Assembly: GCA_016713445.1 (NCBI GenBank)
Contig: JADJPB010000021.1
Span: 1-64,000 of the forward strand
Length of the DNA stretch: 64,000 nt
DNA from: Bacteroidota bacterium
GTDB lineage: Bacteria > Bacteroidota > Bacteroidia > AKYH767-A > OLB10
Direction: 5' to 3'
The notes under the pieces were generated by a model. It made no database searches. It worked only from the letters and a program-made list of their open reading frames with translations, and was not told where the DNA came from. Positions 1 through 9,222 of the stretch are shown here, piece by piece. The position numbers and the translations under genes were made by a program. Every line of letters begins with the position of its first letter. The first letter of the stretch is position 1.

Positions 1-2
1 AG

Positions 3-113
3 ATCAAAGAGCGAAGCGAAGTAATCTGTCTCGCGACCTCAACAAAACCCTCATTCAACGAAGTTGAATCAGGTTTTTTTTGTGACCATGCAAGTTTATC
101 TACCAAAAGGTAG
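3..113 (+). pseudogene. ORF tail at window edge, possible GIY-YIG-associated remnant
   Basis: One frame is open from base 3 to the TAG at 111-113 and encodes a tail that includes SEVICLATSTKPSFNEVE. I recall very similar tails in many Bacteroidota ORFs annotated as GIY-YIG endonuclease-like or hypothetical, where they behave as a dispersed repeat rather than a conserved domain. No start is visible inside the window, and no GIY-YIG catalytic residues are present in this part. It could be the end of a real gene lying to the left, or a repeat that is merely open in one frame. The assignment rests on memory of the peptide and cannot be confirmed from the window. Confidence 0.3.
44..81 (+). terminator. 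Hairpin followed by T-run, terminator-like
   Basis: AAAACC at the left pairs with GGTTTT at the right, and the inner arms ATTCAAC and GTTGAAT close a GAA loop; a run of T follows. The shape is that of an intrinsic terminator for a gene entering from the left. It lies inside the open frame described at 3-113, so one of the two readings may be incidental. Confidence 0.5.
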
Positions 114-422
114 GGGTACTTGAATATGAATAGAAAAAAGAAAAAAGCTACAGCCGTGGATGAAGGGTATAAGTTGAAGGAATTCTTAAGATTAACTGCA
201 ATTCATCAAGCATTGCCTCACTCATCTTTTTAGGTCTAAAATATGTAAACCCTAAAGCAAAGCCTTTTATTGATTAAACAAAGAGCTTTAGTAAAAAAAT
301 AGATTATTCATAATTCATACCTATATTTTCTGCCCATAATTGATTATTTTTGAATTACATCTTTTAGTCCCAATCCAAGCACTTCTCCTTATGCTATTTT
401 AATTCTAATAAATTCAACTCCT
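114..422. other. AT-rich intergenic stretch, no convincing gene
   Basis: The only plus-strand ORF with an ATG is a 35-codon frame at 126-233, lysine rich at its start (MNRKKKKATAVDEG) and matching nothing I recognise. The rest is very AT-rich without a clear hairpin or promoter. It probably holds the promoter of the AraC-type gene at 423, but I see no good -33/-7 pair. Confidence 0.4.
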
Positions 423-996
423 TTGAAAATATACATAAAATACATGGTGAGCATTCGTTGCAAAATGATGGTCAAACAAGAACTTCAAAAACTTGGACTT
501 CATTTTGTGACTATTGATTTAGGAGAAATTGATATTTTAGAAAAAATATCGTTGGAACAAAGAGAAAAACTCAAAATCGAATTACTGAAATCAGGATTAG
601 AGTTAATGGATGACAAGAAAGCAATCCTAATTGAAAAAATAAAAAATGTAATTATTGAATTGATACATCATACTGACGAGATCCCTAAAATCAATTTTTC
701 ACAACATTTATCTCAAAAACTGGATTATGATTATACCTATTTATCCAATCTTTTTTCTGAAACAGAAGGCACCACCATCGAACACTTTGTTCTACTTCAC
801 AAAATTGAACGCGCCAAAGAATTGATTCTTTATGATGAACTCAATTTCACAGAAATTGCTTTTAAACTTCACTACAGTAGTATTGGTGCATTTTTCTAAT
901 CAATTTAAAAAATCACTGGTCTTACCCCTTCATTTTCAAATCCCTGAAGAAAAAAGACAAACCACATTGGAGAATTGTGAATCATGTAACTTATAA
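423..996 (+). CDS. AraC-family transcriptional regulator with N-terminal metal-binding-like domain (frameshifted)
   Basis: The protein begins MKIYIKYMVSIRCKMM, resembling the short heavy-metal-associated-like domain that precedes an AraC helix-turn-helix in a small Bacteroidota regulator family. Those relatives usually have a Cys pair (MVCxRC); here the first Cys is Ser. The AraC DNA-binding region runs from about residue 75, with YLSNLFSETEGTTIEHF and KIERAKELILYDELNFTEIAF. The first frame stops at 899, but the family's C-terminus continues in other frames: VHFSNQFKK at about 887-912, then ITGLTPS, then a tail near RQTTLENCE ending at TAA 994-996. The breaks lie at GG 885-886, A6 907-912 and two further runs. 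The start is TTG at 423, supported by the family N-terminus; ATG at 444 is the alternative. The regulated genes are unknown. The indels are more likely sequencing errors than decay. Confidence 0.6.
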
Positions 997-1068
997 TTTT
1001 AATTGTGTAATGCTAAGTGGTTCATAAAGAGCCACCTTTGCAGAGGATAATATTAGAATCCTTTACAA

Positions 1069-1668
1069 ATGCAAAGAAAACCTACATCTTCAAACAAATT
1101 TTTAACTGCGATTTTATTAATTAATTTATTTTCCTTACCGTGTTATTCTCAAGAAAACACGATCAATAATTCTTACGGCAATACGCTCAACCTAGGACTA
1201 GGAATAGGTGGTTATGCTGGCTATTACAGCTATTCAGGTCAAACCTTACCCGTACTCAATATAAACTATGAAATTGATGTAGCGAAGGATTTTACATTAG
1301 CTCCATTCATTAGTTATTACTCCTTTAGCAGAAGTAGATACTATGGAAATAATTCCCAAAATCATCCGTATAAAAACTACACATATCGTGAGGTAGTAAT
1401 TCCCATTGGTGCGAAGGGCACCTATTACTTTGATGAAATCTTACAAGCAAATAAAAGATGGGACTTCTACTTAGCTAGCTCGATCGGATTTGCAATTGTT
1501 AATCGCTCATGGGATAGCGATTATTATGGCGATAAGAATTACTACAGACATGGAACTCTCTATTTCTAGATTTTCATATTGGAGCAGAATACCATCTTAT
1601 CAAAAAGGGTTGGGTTATTTCTAGATTTTTCAACAGGTGTTTCAACCATAGGACTTGCTATACATTAA
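1069..1668 (+). CDS. Small outer-membrane beta-barrel-like protein (frameshifted)
   Basis: A signal peptide is clear (MQRKPTSSNKFLTAILLIN..., cleavage after CYSQ). The mature part has alternating, aromatic-rich strands typical of an eight- or ten-stranded outer-membrane barrel: GGYAGYYSYSGQTLPVLNINYE, VIPIGAKGTYYF, WDFYLASSIGFA. The first frame ends at 1569, but the following bases encode LDFHIGAEYHLIKK and then LFLDFSTGVSTIGLAIH, ending at TAA 1666-1668. This restores a normal barrel C-terminus. Two indels explain it, near 1566 (a missing T) and at GGG 1607-1609 (one G too many). The full length is about 199 residues. A Bacteroidota-like -7 element (ACCTTTG, about 1033-1040) lies upstream. 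The substrate or function is unknown. Confidence 0.55.
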
Positions 1669-1748
1669 AACAAAATCAAACCTCAATATTTCACACTTCA
1701 CAAAAATATTCAACAAGCCATTTTATTTATAACTAAACAAAATCAAAA

Positions 1749-2418
1749 ATGAAAAAAATTAAAATTATTATCATGGATCATGATAATCCTTGGAACAACC
1801 AGTATAAAATGTAGCGGACAAGATTCTACGATCACAAAGGAAAAATACCCGACAAGTATGGAATTAAAGGTGGAATTAATTTTGCAGACCTCCATACTAA
1901 GAACAGCGATAAGTCCAAAGTACTTGTTGGATATAATATTGGCGGATTTGCCAAGTTACCCATTTATAAAATGGTTGCCATTCAACCAGAAATTTACTAT
2001 ACTACCAAAGGAGCAGAGGTAACCTACAATAATCTAATTGCTCAAGGCACCGCTCAATTCACACTTAACTATGTTGAAATTCCGCTTTTACTGATAGTAA
2101 ATCTCAATGAAAATTTTAACGTATATGCGGGTCCATATGCATCCGCGTTGGTAAGTGGAAAAGTAAAAAACAAATCGAACACTGTCCTCTTCGATTATGA
2201 ACACAATATCAAAAGAGAAAATTACAACGATTATGACCTAGGAATTATAGTTGGTGGTGGAGTCGATATTGGCAGAATAGGCATTGGCGGAAGATACTGT
2301 TATGGCACCAAAACAGTTGGTAAACAAAAAGATTTTTGCGGGTTCTCTAGAGACTTTTCCAGATTCAAAAAATGGAGTACTTAACTTTTACGTTTCAATG
2401 GCGTTGAATAAATTATAA
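1749..2418 (+). CDS. Porin-family outer-membrane beta-barrel protein (several frameshifts)
   Basis: Joined across three frame changes, the product reads as a signal peptide (MKKIKIII...ILGTTSIKCSGQ) followed by YGIKGGINFADLHT, GYNIGGFAKLPIYKM, IQPEIYYTTKGAEV and VEIPLLLIVNLNENFNVYAGPY, and ends NGVLNFYVSMALNKL. This is the layout of the PorT/OMP_b-brl family of eight-stranded barrels common in Bacteroidota. Breaks lie at GG 1775-1776, CCC 1848-1850 and TTTTT 2333-2337; each is repaired by one base. The total is about 222 residues. It stands just upstream of the small envelope operon at 2437 but may be transcribed separately. No ligand can be assigned. Confidence 0.6.
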
Positions 2419-2436
2419 ATATATTAAATAAAAAAA

Positions 2437-2595
2437 ATGAATAATATATTATACACCTTAGCCGTTCTATTATTAATAGGTTGGGCAATTGGTTACTTCG
2501 CATATAACACAGGAGGTGTAGTTCACATTCTGTTTGTAATTGCAATCATAGCAGTATTACTTAGGATAATCTCAGGTAATAAAATAGTAAAATAA
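2437..2595 (+). CDS. Lmo0937-like small membrane protein
   Basis: The 52-residue product starts MNNILYTLAVLLLIGWAIGYF and continues GGVVHILFVIAIIAVLLRIISG: two membrane helices joined by a short Asn-Thr-Gly-Gly turn. The pattern of a GW-centred helix, GG(V/F)xHxL and a second helix ending in R(I/L)I(S/Q)G is that of the Lmo0937 family. Its members are often encoded with YtxH and stress-linked envelope genes, as here. The start is the only ATG that gives the complete first helix. Its biochemical role is unknown. Confidence 0.7.
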   Translation: MNNILYTLAVLLLIGWAIGYFAYNTGGVVHILFVIAIIAVLLRIISGNKIVK

Positions 2596-2618
2596 GTTAA
2601 ACAAAAAAAACAACAATC

Positions 2619-2897
2619 ATGAAAGAAGGAAAAATAGTATTAGGAGTTTTGGCTGGATTAGCAGCGGGTGCGGTTTTAGGAATCTTACTTGCCCCAGACA
2701 AAGGAGCCAATACAAGGAAAAAGATAGCAGGTAAAGGCTCAAAGTACATGGATGACATTAAGGAAAAATTAAATGATGTTTATCATTCCATACTTGATAA
2801 AACAGAAACCGCAATTGAAACTGGAGAAGAATTAGCAACTAAAGCTAAATCGAAAACAGAAGACATTCGAAAATCAGTTAATAATGTTACTTCGTAA
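2619..2897 (+). CDS. YtxH domain-containing protein
   Basis: The 92-residue protein has an N-terminal glycine-rich membrane helix (VLGVLAGLAAGAVLGILLAP) followed at once by the DKGANTRKKI signature and a charged amphipathic helix with repeated Lys/Glu. This matches YtxH (Pfam DUF of general-stress proteins). The protein is predicted to be anchored in the inner membrane by one helix, with the coiled region free. It lies 23 bases after the Lmo0937-like gene and 36 before the holin-like gene, so co-transcription is likely. In other Bacteroidota such clusters are associated with stress responses; no regulator site is visible here. Confidence 0.8.
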   Translation: MKEGKIVLGVLAGLAAGAVLGILLAPDKGANTRKKIAGKGSKYMDDIKEKLNDVYHSILDKTETAIETGEELATKAKSKTEDIRKSVNNVTS

Positions 2898-2933
2898 TAG
2901 CAGAAACATCAACTTATAAACTATTGCTACTTT

Positions 2934-3278
2934 ATGCAAGAAGATACTTCATCGGCAGAAAAACTTATTGAAAAGGCGGAAACATACAGCAAGACAACGA
3001 TAGAGTTGATTCGCTTAAAATCCATTGAAAAAACTGCCGATGTGTTATCTTTTCTCGCAGGCTATTTTGTGCTCTTTATCTTTATTGGTGTATTTGCCAT
3101 GTTACTCAATATTGGAATTGCATTATGGATTGGAGAGCTGGTTGGTAAAGCCTACTACGGATTTTTAATTGTTGCACTCTTTTATGGAACACTTTCACTT
3201 TGTTTTTATGTTTTCAGAAATCAATGGATCAAGGATCCTTTGAACAACACAATTATCACTCGGTTTTTGAAAAAATAA
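2934..3278 (+). CDS. Holin-like (phage holin family / DUF1469-type) membrane protein
   Basis: The 114-residue protein has a charged N-terminal helix (AEKLIEKAETYSKTTIELIRLKSIEK), two hydrophobic helices (about residues 40-63 and 70-91) and the C-terminal segment RNQWIKDPLNNTIITRFLKK. It matches the 'phage holin family' (Holin_X, formerly DUF1469). Despite the name these chromosomal proteins are found next to YtxH and are not evidence of a prophage. It is the third gene of the small envelope cluster, and the next gene starts five bases after its stop. Confidence 0.75.
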   Translation: MQEDTSSAEKLIEKAETYSKTTIELIRLKSIEKTADVLSFLAGYFVLFIFIGVFAMLLNIGIALWIGELVGKAYYGFLIVALFYGTLSLCFYVFRNQWIKDPLNNTIITRFLKK

Positions 3279-3283
3279 GGAAT

Positions 3284-3690
3284 ATGAAAACACCTAATTC
3301 AGCCGAACTTTTACGAATAGAAATTACCGCTCTTGAAAAAAAACAAGAACTTGAATTAATTGAACTGAAACATCAATTAAAGGAGAAGTATGAGAGTTTA
3401 AAACCTATTAATTTTATAAAAGGACAATCTCACAACTCACAAGTTCCGACGATGTAAAAAGTTCAATAGTAAGTGAAGTTGCAGGCATCACAGTAGGTGC
3501 TCTTTCAAGCAAGTTACTCTTTGGCAAATCAAGAAATCCATTTAAAGTTATTGGCGGATTGCTCTTCCAATTTCTTGTAGCAACGTATGTTTCTAAACAA
3601 GAAATATCAATAGAAAAAATTACAGAAAAACTATCCAATATATTCTCCGGTAAAGAATATCACGAAGAGGAAGAAAAAGAAGAAGGTTGA
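3284..3690 (+). CDS. Coiled-coil plus membrane-helix protein of the envelope cluster (frameshifted)
   Basis: The N-terminal half is a coiled coil (AELLRIEITALEKKQELELI, then KHQLKEKYESLKP). The first frame stops at 3457, but the next frame continues smoothly as TISQLTSSDDVKSSIVSEVAG, TVGALSSKLLFGKSRNPFKV, IGGLLFQFLVATYVSKQ and an acidic tail to TGA 3688-3690. One missing base near 3424 joins them. The full protein would have about 135 residues with a Gly-rich membrane segment. It is the last member of the Lmo0937/YtxH/holin cluster and probably acts in the envelope with them; I know no named family. Confidence 0.55.
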
Positions 3691-3726
3691 GTTTTAAAAT
3701 TGAAGTGCTCTTAACATGCTTAAAAT

Positions 3727-4110
3727 TCACTCCCCCGTAAAAAAATCCTCCAACTCTCCAAAGTAAGCTCCCTTCCAACCATCCATAATATCATCAAAAG
3801 CTTCATCGGGAATATTGATGTGATTTAGTTCAACCGATGTGCCATGCTTATGTGGATGCAATTTGATGGTTACTATAGAGGTATCTTCTTGATCCCCGAA
3901 ATACCACTGTTGTACTATTTTTTTATTAGACTCAAACTCTAAATTTTTTCCCATAATACTTCCCTCCCACATTGAAAATTCAGAACCTGGTTCTGTTGAC
4001 ATTACCGCTTCTTCACCGGTCCAAAGTTGAATGGTGAGTGGATTCGTAATGGCAGCATATACGTCAGACGGTTCTGCTGGAATGATGAAATATGATTTGA
4101 AATTTTTCAT
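3727..4110 (-). CDS. SRPBCC / START-like domain protein (AHSA1-like)
   Basis: The 127-residue protein starts MKNFKSYFIIPAEPSDVYAAITNPLTIQLWTG, the usual opening of AHSA1-type SRPBCC folds: beta strand, then helix 'VxxAIxxPxxxxxW'. It continues with strands SEFSMWEGSIMG, KKIVQQWYFGDQED and SIVTIKLHPHKHGTSVELNH, and ends with the long helix DEAFDDIMDGWKGAYFGELEDFF. These small cytoplasmic proteins bind hydrophobic ligands or act as Hsp90 co-chaperone homologues; no ligand can be named. It stands alone on the minus strand and converges on the envelope cluster. Confidence 0.8.
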   Translation of the reverse strand: MKNFKSYFIIPAEPSDVYAAITNPLTIQLWTGEEAVMSTEPGSEFSMWEGSIMGKNLEFESNKKIVQQWYFGDQEDTSIVTIKLHPHKHGTSVELNHINIPDEAFDDIMDGWKGAYFGELEDFFTGE

Positions 4111-4198
4111 GCTGGATATTAGATGTTAGATTTTAGATTTTAGATTTTTGGATGTTGAAAGCTAGAAACTAAAAACTAAAAGCTAGAAGCTAAAAAAA

Positions 4199-4272
4199 GC
4201 TAGAAGCTAGAAGCTAGAAGCTAGAAGCTAGAAGCTAGAAGCTAGAAGCTAGAAGCTAGAAGCTAGAAGCTA
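4199..4272. repeat. 7-bp tandem repeat (GCTAGAA) x 10.6
   Basis: Ten perfect copies of GCTAGAA are followed by a partial GCTA. Degenerate relatives (gctagaaact, aaaagctagaagct, ttagattttagat) extend to the right edge of the gene at 4110. The last four bases contain the stop codon of the minus-strand gene at 4270, so the array begins at, and includes, that stop. The purity suggests recent slippage expansion; it also makes this a likely site of length error. Confidence 0.9.
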
Positions 4273-5841
4273 ATCCTTCACCACAAATTTACGAGTTAGA
4301 ACGACATCACCTTGTATAAGTCGAATGAAATAAAAACCATCTTCTTGTGAAATTTCTACTCGACGTTGATTGTCATTCAGCAAACCCGATTGCACCACTT
4401 GACCTGTTACAGCGTATATAACATAATTAAACTTACCAGCGGGTAAACCCATAAAACTGATTTGATCTTTTGCTGGGACTGGAGCGAGAACCCATGGGTT
4501 TTCACTTTGCAAAGGTTGAATTCCGGTAGGAGTTGTTTGTAATCGCCAAGTAGAAATTGAATTGTTCAACCCTTGAGAATCGTAGATCGAGGCTCCTACA
4601 AATAGCGTATTGAAATCAGATTGAATCATATTTACTTCACCAAAACCTACGGTATCGGGTAAAACTAAACTTGAGATTTGCACACCCATAGAATTCATGC
4701 GCACCAAATAATAATTTTGCAAACTAATGGAAGGGGTAATACTCTTATCTGTCAATAAGGTAATAGTACCTATTGAATCGATCACTTGTGCACGTGCATG
4801 ATAATCGACTCCTGCAGTTTGTACAAGCGGTGAAATAAATAAAGAGTCGCCCGTAAATCGCTGGATTCCTCTCAGCTCAACTTCTGGTGATGTCAATCCA
4901 GCAGTTTGATATTTTGTATGCGCTATGTAAAGCATCGAATCAAAAGAACATAGTCCTATTGGATCAGAAAGATATCCTGAAGCATAGGATCGATTCCAAA
5001 TTAGTTGCAAAGAAGTATCAACGCAAACAACTCCATAATGAGATCCAGAGGAAGCACCGAGAGATTGTAAATCTAATAAGTATAATTTATCTTGATTAAT
5101 AAGAACCTCAGAAATTAAATCACTATAAAAATTAGATATGGATATTGATGCAACAGCTTGCCCAGCGGTATCCATCTTTACTAACATCGCATGGGAAGGG
5201 GAACCTGTTACTCCGGTCATGCAATTTAAATATAAATGCTTTTGATAATAATAAACACCAAGTCCTTGCTGTGTCGAAGGAATGAGTGTCGACCATAACT
5301 GTTGCCCTGCAGGAGAATATTTTAGAAGTTTAGCTTTATACGTTCCACTCAAACTATAACCAGTAAAATAATAATTGTTGGCATCATCAATACAAACTCC
5401 GTTACCTTGATCATAAAGTTGACTGGTCCCATCAATCGTATCTAACCATTGTAATTGCCCGGATTTGCTATATTTCATTACCAAAATATCATTCAGGTTT
5501 GAGACATTAAAATATTCGCCACACAAAACCAAGTCTCCGTTCAAATCCAATGTTGCTGATTTTATAGACTCATTCTTTCCCGATGGACCAGCCCAAATGG
5601 TACGCCAAATTTCGGCACCCTGAGCATCATACTTAGCTATAATTACATCAGTTCTGGTTTGTCCAGACGGAATAACTCTTCCTATGGAATAAATGAATCC
5701 TGAGGTATCACGTAACAAAAGATCAGAAAATTCTTCGCTGCCGGTACTGTCATCTAATACCTGTTGCCAACTTACGTTTAGTTGCGCAGTTGATTTGAGT
5801 TTGCAAAATAAAAATAACAGCAATAGAATATTTCTTACCAT
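4270..5841 (-). CDS. Secreted beta-propeller protein with T9SS type A sorting domain
   Basis: The 523-residue protein begins with a signal peptide (MVRNILLLLFLFCKLKSTAQ). Repeated blade-like units follow, for example IIAKYDAQGAEIWRTIWAGP, ILVMKYSKSGQLQWLDTIDG and AKLLKYSPAGQQLWSTLIPS, which are SBBP-type seven-bladed propeller repeats. The last 75 residues (VLAPVPAKDQISFMGLPAGK ... GFYFIRLIQGDVVLTRKFVVKD) form a type A T9SS C-terminal sorting domain. The protein is therefore expected to be exported by Sec, then through T9SS, and attached to or released from the cell surface. The binding partner is unknown. Its TAG stop lies in a 7-bp repeat array. Confidence 0.85.
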   Translation of the reverse strand: MVRNILLLLFLFCKLKSTAQLNVSWQQVLDDSTGSEEFSDLLLRDTSGFIYSIGRVIPSGQTRTDVIIAKYDAQGAEIWRTIWAGPSGKNESIKSATLDLNGDLVLCGEYFNVSNLNDILVMKYSKSGQLQWLDTIDGTSQLYDQGNGVCIDDANNYYFTGYSLSGTYKAKLLKYSPAGQQLWSTLIPSTQQGLGVYYYQKHLYLNCMTGVTGSPSHAMLVKMDTAGQAVASISISNFYSDLISEVLINQDKLYLLDLQSLGASSGSHYGVVCVDTSLQLIWNRSYASGYLSDPIGLCSFDSMLYIAHTKYQTAGLTSPEVELRGIQRFTGDSLFISPLVQTAGVDYHARAQVIDSIGTITLLTDKSITPSISLQNYYLVRMNSMGVQISSLVLPDTVGFGEVNMIQSDFNTLFVGASIYDSQGLNNSISTWRLQTTPTGIQPLQSENPWVLAPVPAKDQISFMGLPAGKFNYVIYAVTGQVVQSGLLNDNQRRVEISQEDGFYFIRLIQGDVVLTRKFVVKD

Positions 5842-5963
5842 AACCGAATTAATTTGAATAATAAAAGTAATAAATTTTGCACAAATAAATCAACTTACTG
5901 TTAAATAAATAAGATTCAGCATTTTTCATTTCCATTAAAACCAAATAAAAAACATATCCTAAA

Positions 5964-6002
5964 TAAAAAAAGTGGTTGACATTTATTAGATGTCAACCAC
6001 TT
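5964..6002 (-). terminator. Intrinsic terminator of the PKD-repeat T9SS gene
   Basis: A 13-bp perfect inverted repeat (aagtggttgacat / atgtcaaccactt) with a 7-base loop lies twelve bases beyond the stop of the minus-strand gene. Read on the minus strand it is followed by seven T. This is a textbook rho-independent terminator. Confidence 0.85.
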
Positions 6003-6014
6003 CTCAAATTTTAA

Positions 6015-8881
6015 TTAATGAATGATGATTACTTTTTTACTTGCGAAATAATTTCCTGAACGCACATGAATATAATACAATCCAGATTGCAACTTAGAAA
6101 CATCCAACGTTATTTTACCAAGGTACACCTCTTTTTGATCTACCAATTCACCCAATGAATTGATAATTTGCAAGCTGTTTCCAATATTGCTTTGCGTTTC
6201 GAATGAAAGAGAAATAACATCAGAGACTGGGTTTGGGCTTATCAAAATCGAATTTGCCAGGTTTTCATTTTCATTAATTCCAACACAATTCAGCACAATA
6301 ATTTCAGATGAGTCACCACTGGAACATCCGTTAATATCCGTATAAAAATAATTCACCACATAACTGCCAGGACCTGCTTGCCCAGCATCAAAACTAGTTC
6401 CGGTCACAAAAAGTCCGGAGTATACTCCTCCTGTTGGGTTTCCTGCTGTGAGTGCAATTACACCTTGTTGAGAGCAAACTGTGTCATTGAGTTCAGTATA
6501 TGTTACCACTGGCAAAGAAGACACCGTTAACGAAATTCCTACGGCTGCTGAATCAGAACATCCGTTCGCATTTGTTTTAATCATATTATAAACTCCAGGT
6601 TGGGAAGCATAATATGAATCTGAGGTTGCTCCTGCTATGACAACTCCATCTAAATACCATTGGCTCGTTCCACCCGAAGTACCGGAAAGAAGACTACTAT
6701 CGCCGTCGCAAATTGAATTCGTTCCAGCAAGAGAAACTAACGGCAAGGCATTTACGATAAACTGAATTCCCACAGAGGACGAATCCGAACAGCCATTAGC
6801 ATTTGTTTTAATCATATTATAAACTCCAGGTTGAGAAGCATAATATGAATCTGAGGTTGCTCCTGCTATGACAACTCCATCTAAATACCATTGGCTCGTT
6901 CCTCCCGAAGTACCGGAAAGAAGACTACTATCGCCGTCGCAAACTGAATTCGTTCCAGCAAGAGAAACTAACGGCAAGGCATTTACGATAAACTGAATTC
7001 CCACAGAGGACGAATCCGAACAGCCATTAGCATTTGTTTTAATCATATTATAAACTCCAGGTTGAGAAGCATAATATGAATCTGAGGTTGCTCCTGCTAT
7101 GACAATTCCATCTAAATACCATTGGCTCGTTCCACCCGAAGTACCGGAAAGAAGACTACTATCGCCGTCGCAAACTGAATTCGTTCCAGCAAGAGAAACT
7201 AACGGCAAGGCATTTACGATAAACTGAATTCCCACAGAGGACGAATCCGAACAGCCATTAGCATTTGTTTTAATCATATTATAAACTCCAGGTTGAGAAG
7301 CATAATATGAATCTGAGGTTGCTCCTGCTATGACAATTCCATCTAAATACCATTGGCTCGTTCCTCCCGAAGTACCGGAAAGAAGACTACTATCGCCGTC
7401 GCAAATAGTATTAACACCACTCAGTGCAACAATTGGTAGCGCATTCACAACTAAATTAATATCATCAGTAGCTGAACATCCATTGGAATCAGTTACTGTA
7501 ACTGAATAAAGATTAGATGCTGAAATCAAAAGAGTTTGAGTAGTGTCGCTGGTGTTCCATAAAAAAGTATTACCCGTATTTTGTGCATCTAGGAGTAATT
7601 GACCACAAACCGTGGTATCATTCCCTAGATTCACAACTGGATTTGATCCATTAATAATATCAATACCTATTGCAGCAGAATCGCCACATCCATTCAAATT
7701 TGTTTTTACCATATTATACCAACCAGCCGTGGTGGCAGTATATGATGGTGAGGTTTCTCCTGGTATAGCACTTCCATTCAAATACCATTGACTTGTTCCT
7801 CCGCCAGAACCAGTAAGTAAGACAGAACCTCCAGGACAAAGTACAGAACTTCCTGTTAAGCTTACCAGCGGTATATTATTTACAGCTACACTTGTTGTCC
7901 AAAAAGTATCCGGATTACAATATCCATTGCTTAGTTCAACAACGACAGAATAATTTCCAGGGGCGGAATACGTATGCGTTGCAGTTCCTGATAATAAAGT
8001 ATCAATTGTTCCATCACCCCAATGATAAATCACAGTGTACAAATCGGCTGCTGCAGATGCAATAGAAACGGACCCAACACCTGCACAAACTGTATCTGTA
8101 TTTGCAGCAAAAACAGGTGGCATTATTAAACCTCTCAAATCATCGGGGTTTGATCCAAATGGAGGAGAAAACACACCGATCGTATCTACAAAATTAAAGG
8201 AGGAACTAATATTAGAAACTAAAAACTGATTCGGCCCTAAATACAATGCTCCAAAAATTTCTCCATTCACTGATCCAGTAAAAATTGGAATTGTAGTATA
8301 AGGAGCAACATTGGCAAACTTTTCATAAACAACACTACTGTTTCCAGACCAATGATAAAAGATATCTGTTGTTGGGTCATAAGACAAAACTTCACCGTCA
8401 GCACCATTACCTAATGTACGCAATAAAATTTTCGATGCGTCCAGTTTATTGATACTATACAATGCTTCAGATACGGTAGCGCCGTCGCCAGTCAAGCCAA
8501 ACAACTGACCGTTTCTATCAAAACAAATACTTGAAAAATTATCACCCAAATTACCGACCTGTGTACATTCCATAGTCGTTAAATTAATTGTTGCCAACAC
8601 CCTTCCACTTACACCGTTAACTTTTAAGATAATATAACTTTGGAAACCACAAGGATCAAAAGCCAACCCTGTCATTCCTGATATAGTAGATCCCGTTAGA
8701 AAAGGTGCAAATCGATTCACTACAGGAAATCCGGGTGCTCCGCATCCAAAACCCATAATGAATCTTGAAATGGACTAGAGCCATAAATTTGCGCAACTGG
8801 TGGATACGTTTGTGCTTTCAGTGTTGATGCAACTGCAAAGCAACAAATGATGATAACAATAACATGTAGACTTTTTTTCAT
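6015..8881 (-). CDS. Large secreted PKD/Ig-repeat protein with T9SS type A sorting domain (one frameshift)
   Basis: The N-terminus lies in a second frame: MKKSLHVIVIIICCFAVAS...LKAQ is a signal peptide starting at 8881, followed by a segment ending DSLWVLDAEHP. The main frame then continues GFPVVNRFAPFLTGSTISGM. The break is at GGG 8733-8735 (one C short on the coding strand). The region to about 8150 looks like a propeller (LATINLTTMECTQVG, FDRNGQLFGL). A PKD domain (YHWGDGTID...THTYSAPGNYSV) follows. Next come Ig-like units, four of them nearly identical 77-residue copies (VCDGDSSLLSGTSGGTSQWY), and a T9SS type A end (ISPNPVSDVISLSFE ... GNYFASKKVIIIH). Extracellular adhesin-like or matrix protein; ligand unknown. 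Confidence 0.8.
6540..7405 (-). repeat. 231-bp in-frame tandem repeat, about four copies
   Basis: Marker strings such as ggcaaggcatttacgataaa recur at 6742, 6973 and 7204, exactly 231 bases (77 codons) apart. The copies differ at only a few positions, for example cttgaattcgt versus cttgaattcgt-type changes near the Ile/Val codon (GIVIAG or GVVIAG), and the outermost copy is more diverged. Each encodes one Ig-like unit of the T9SS protein. Copy number could be mis-assembled. Confidence 0.85.
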
Positions 8882-9222
8882 AGTTTTAATTTTAAAATGT
8901 AAATAATTAACTATAAAACTAACTAAAGTGAAATTACAAGTTATCAATTACTTCTAAATTTATTTTTAAGTTTTCAACAGCAACTATAATTTGATTCCAT
9001 TATTTTTCGCTTTAAAATTCTTATACATATTGATTTGAAAACGAAGCTCCAGAGACAAGAATCAAGCTAGATTCCGTTAACCTTCATATTCATTACATTT
9101 TACAAAAAAAGAGCGCACGACCTTCTATAACTTCGTATAACAAAGTCACAAAAACACGAAAACAACTCATGAATTAGCTACTACAAGGGAAAACGAATTG
9201 CAATTTTTGAAATTAACATAGA
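8882..9222. other. Intergenic region between two minus-strand T9SS genes
   Basis: No ORF is credible here. The stretch must hold the promoter of the gene starting at 8881 and the end of the transcript from 9223, but I find no clear TAnnTTTG element and no strong hairpin with a T-run. A 13-base match to one arm of a loxP site occurs at 9127-9139 without a second arm. Confidence 0.4.

Noticed and set aside
126..233. 35-codon ORF with Lys-rich start
   Set aside because: It has no recognisable family, no upstream promoter or coupling, and its length is expected by chance in AT-rich DNA.
2934..3278. Holin-like gene as a sign of a prophage
   Set aside because: Its neighbours are YtxH and Lmo0937-like envelope genes; no other phage gene is present, and this family is usually chromosomal.
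6540..7405. Regular direct repeats taken as a possible CRISPR array
   Set aside because: The units are 231 bp, contiguous, in frame and code for Ig-like domains; there are no spacers and no cas genes.
9127..9139. Exact match to one 13-bp arm of loxP (ATAACTTCGTATA)
   Set aside because: There is no inverted second arm after an 8-bp spacer and no recombinase nearby; a chance match in AT-rich DNA is the simplest reading.
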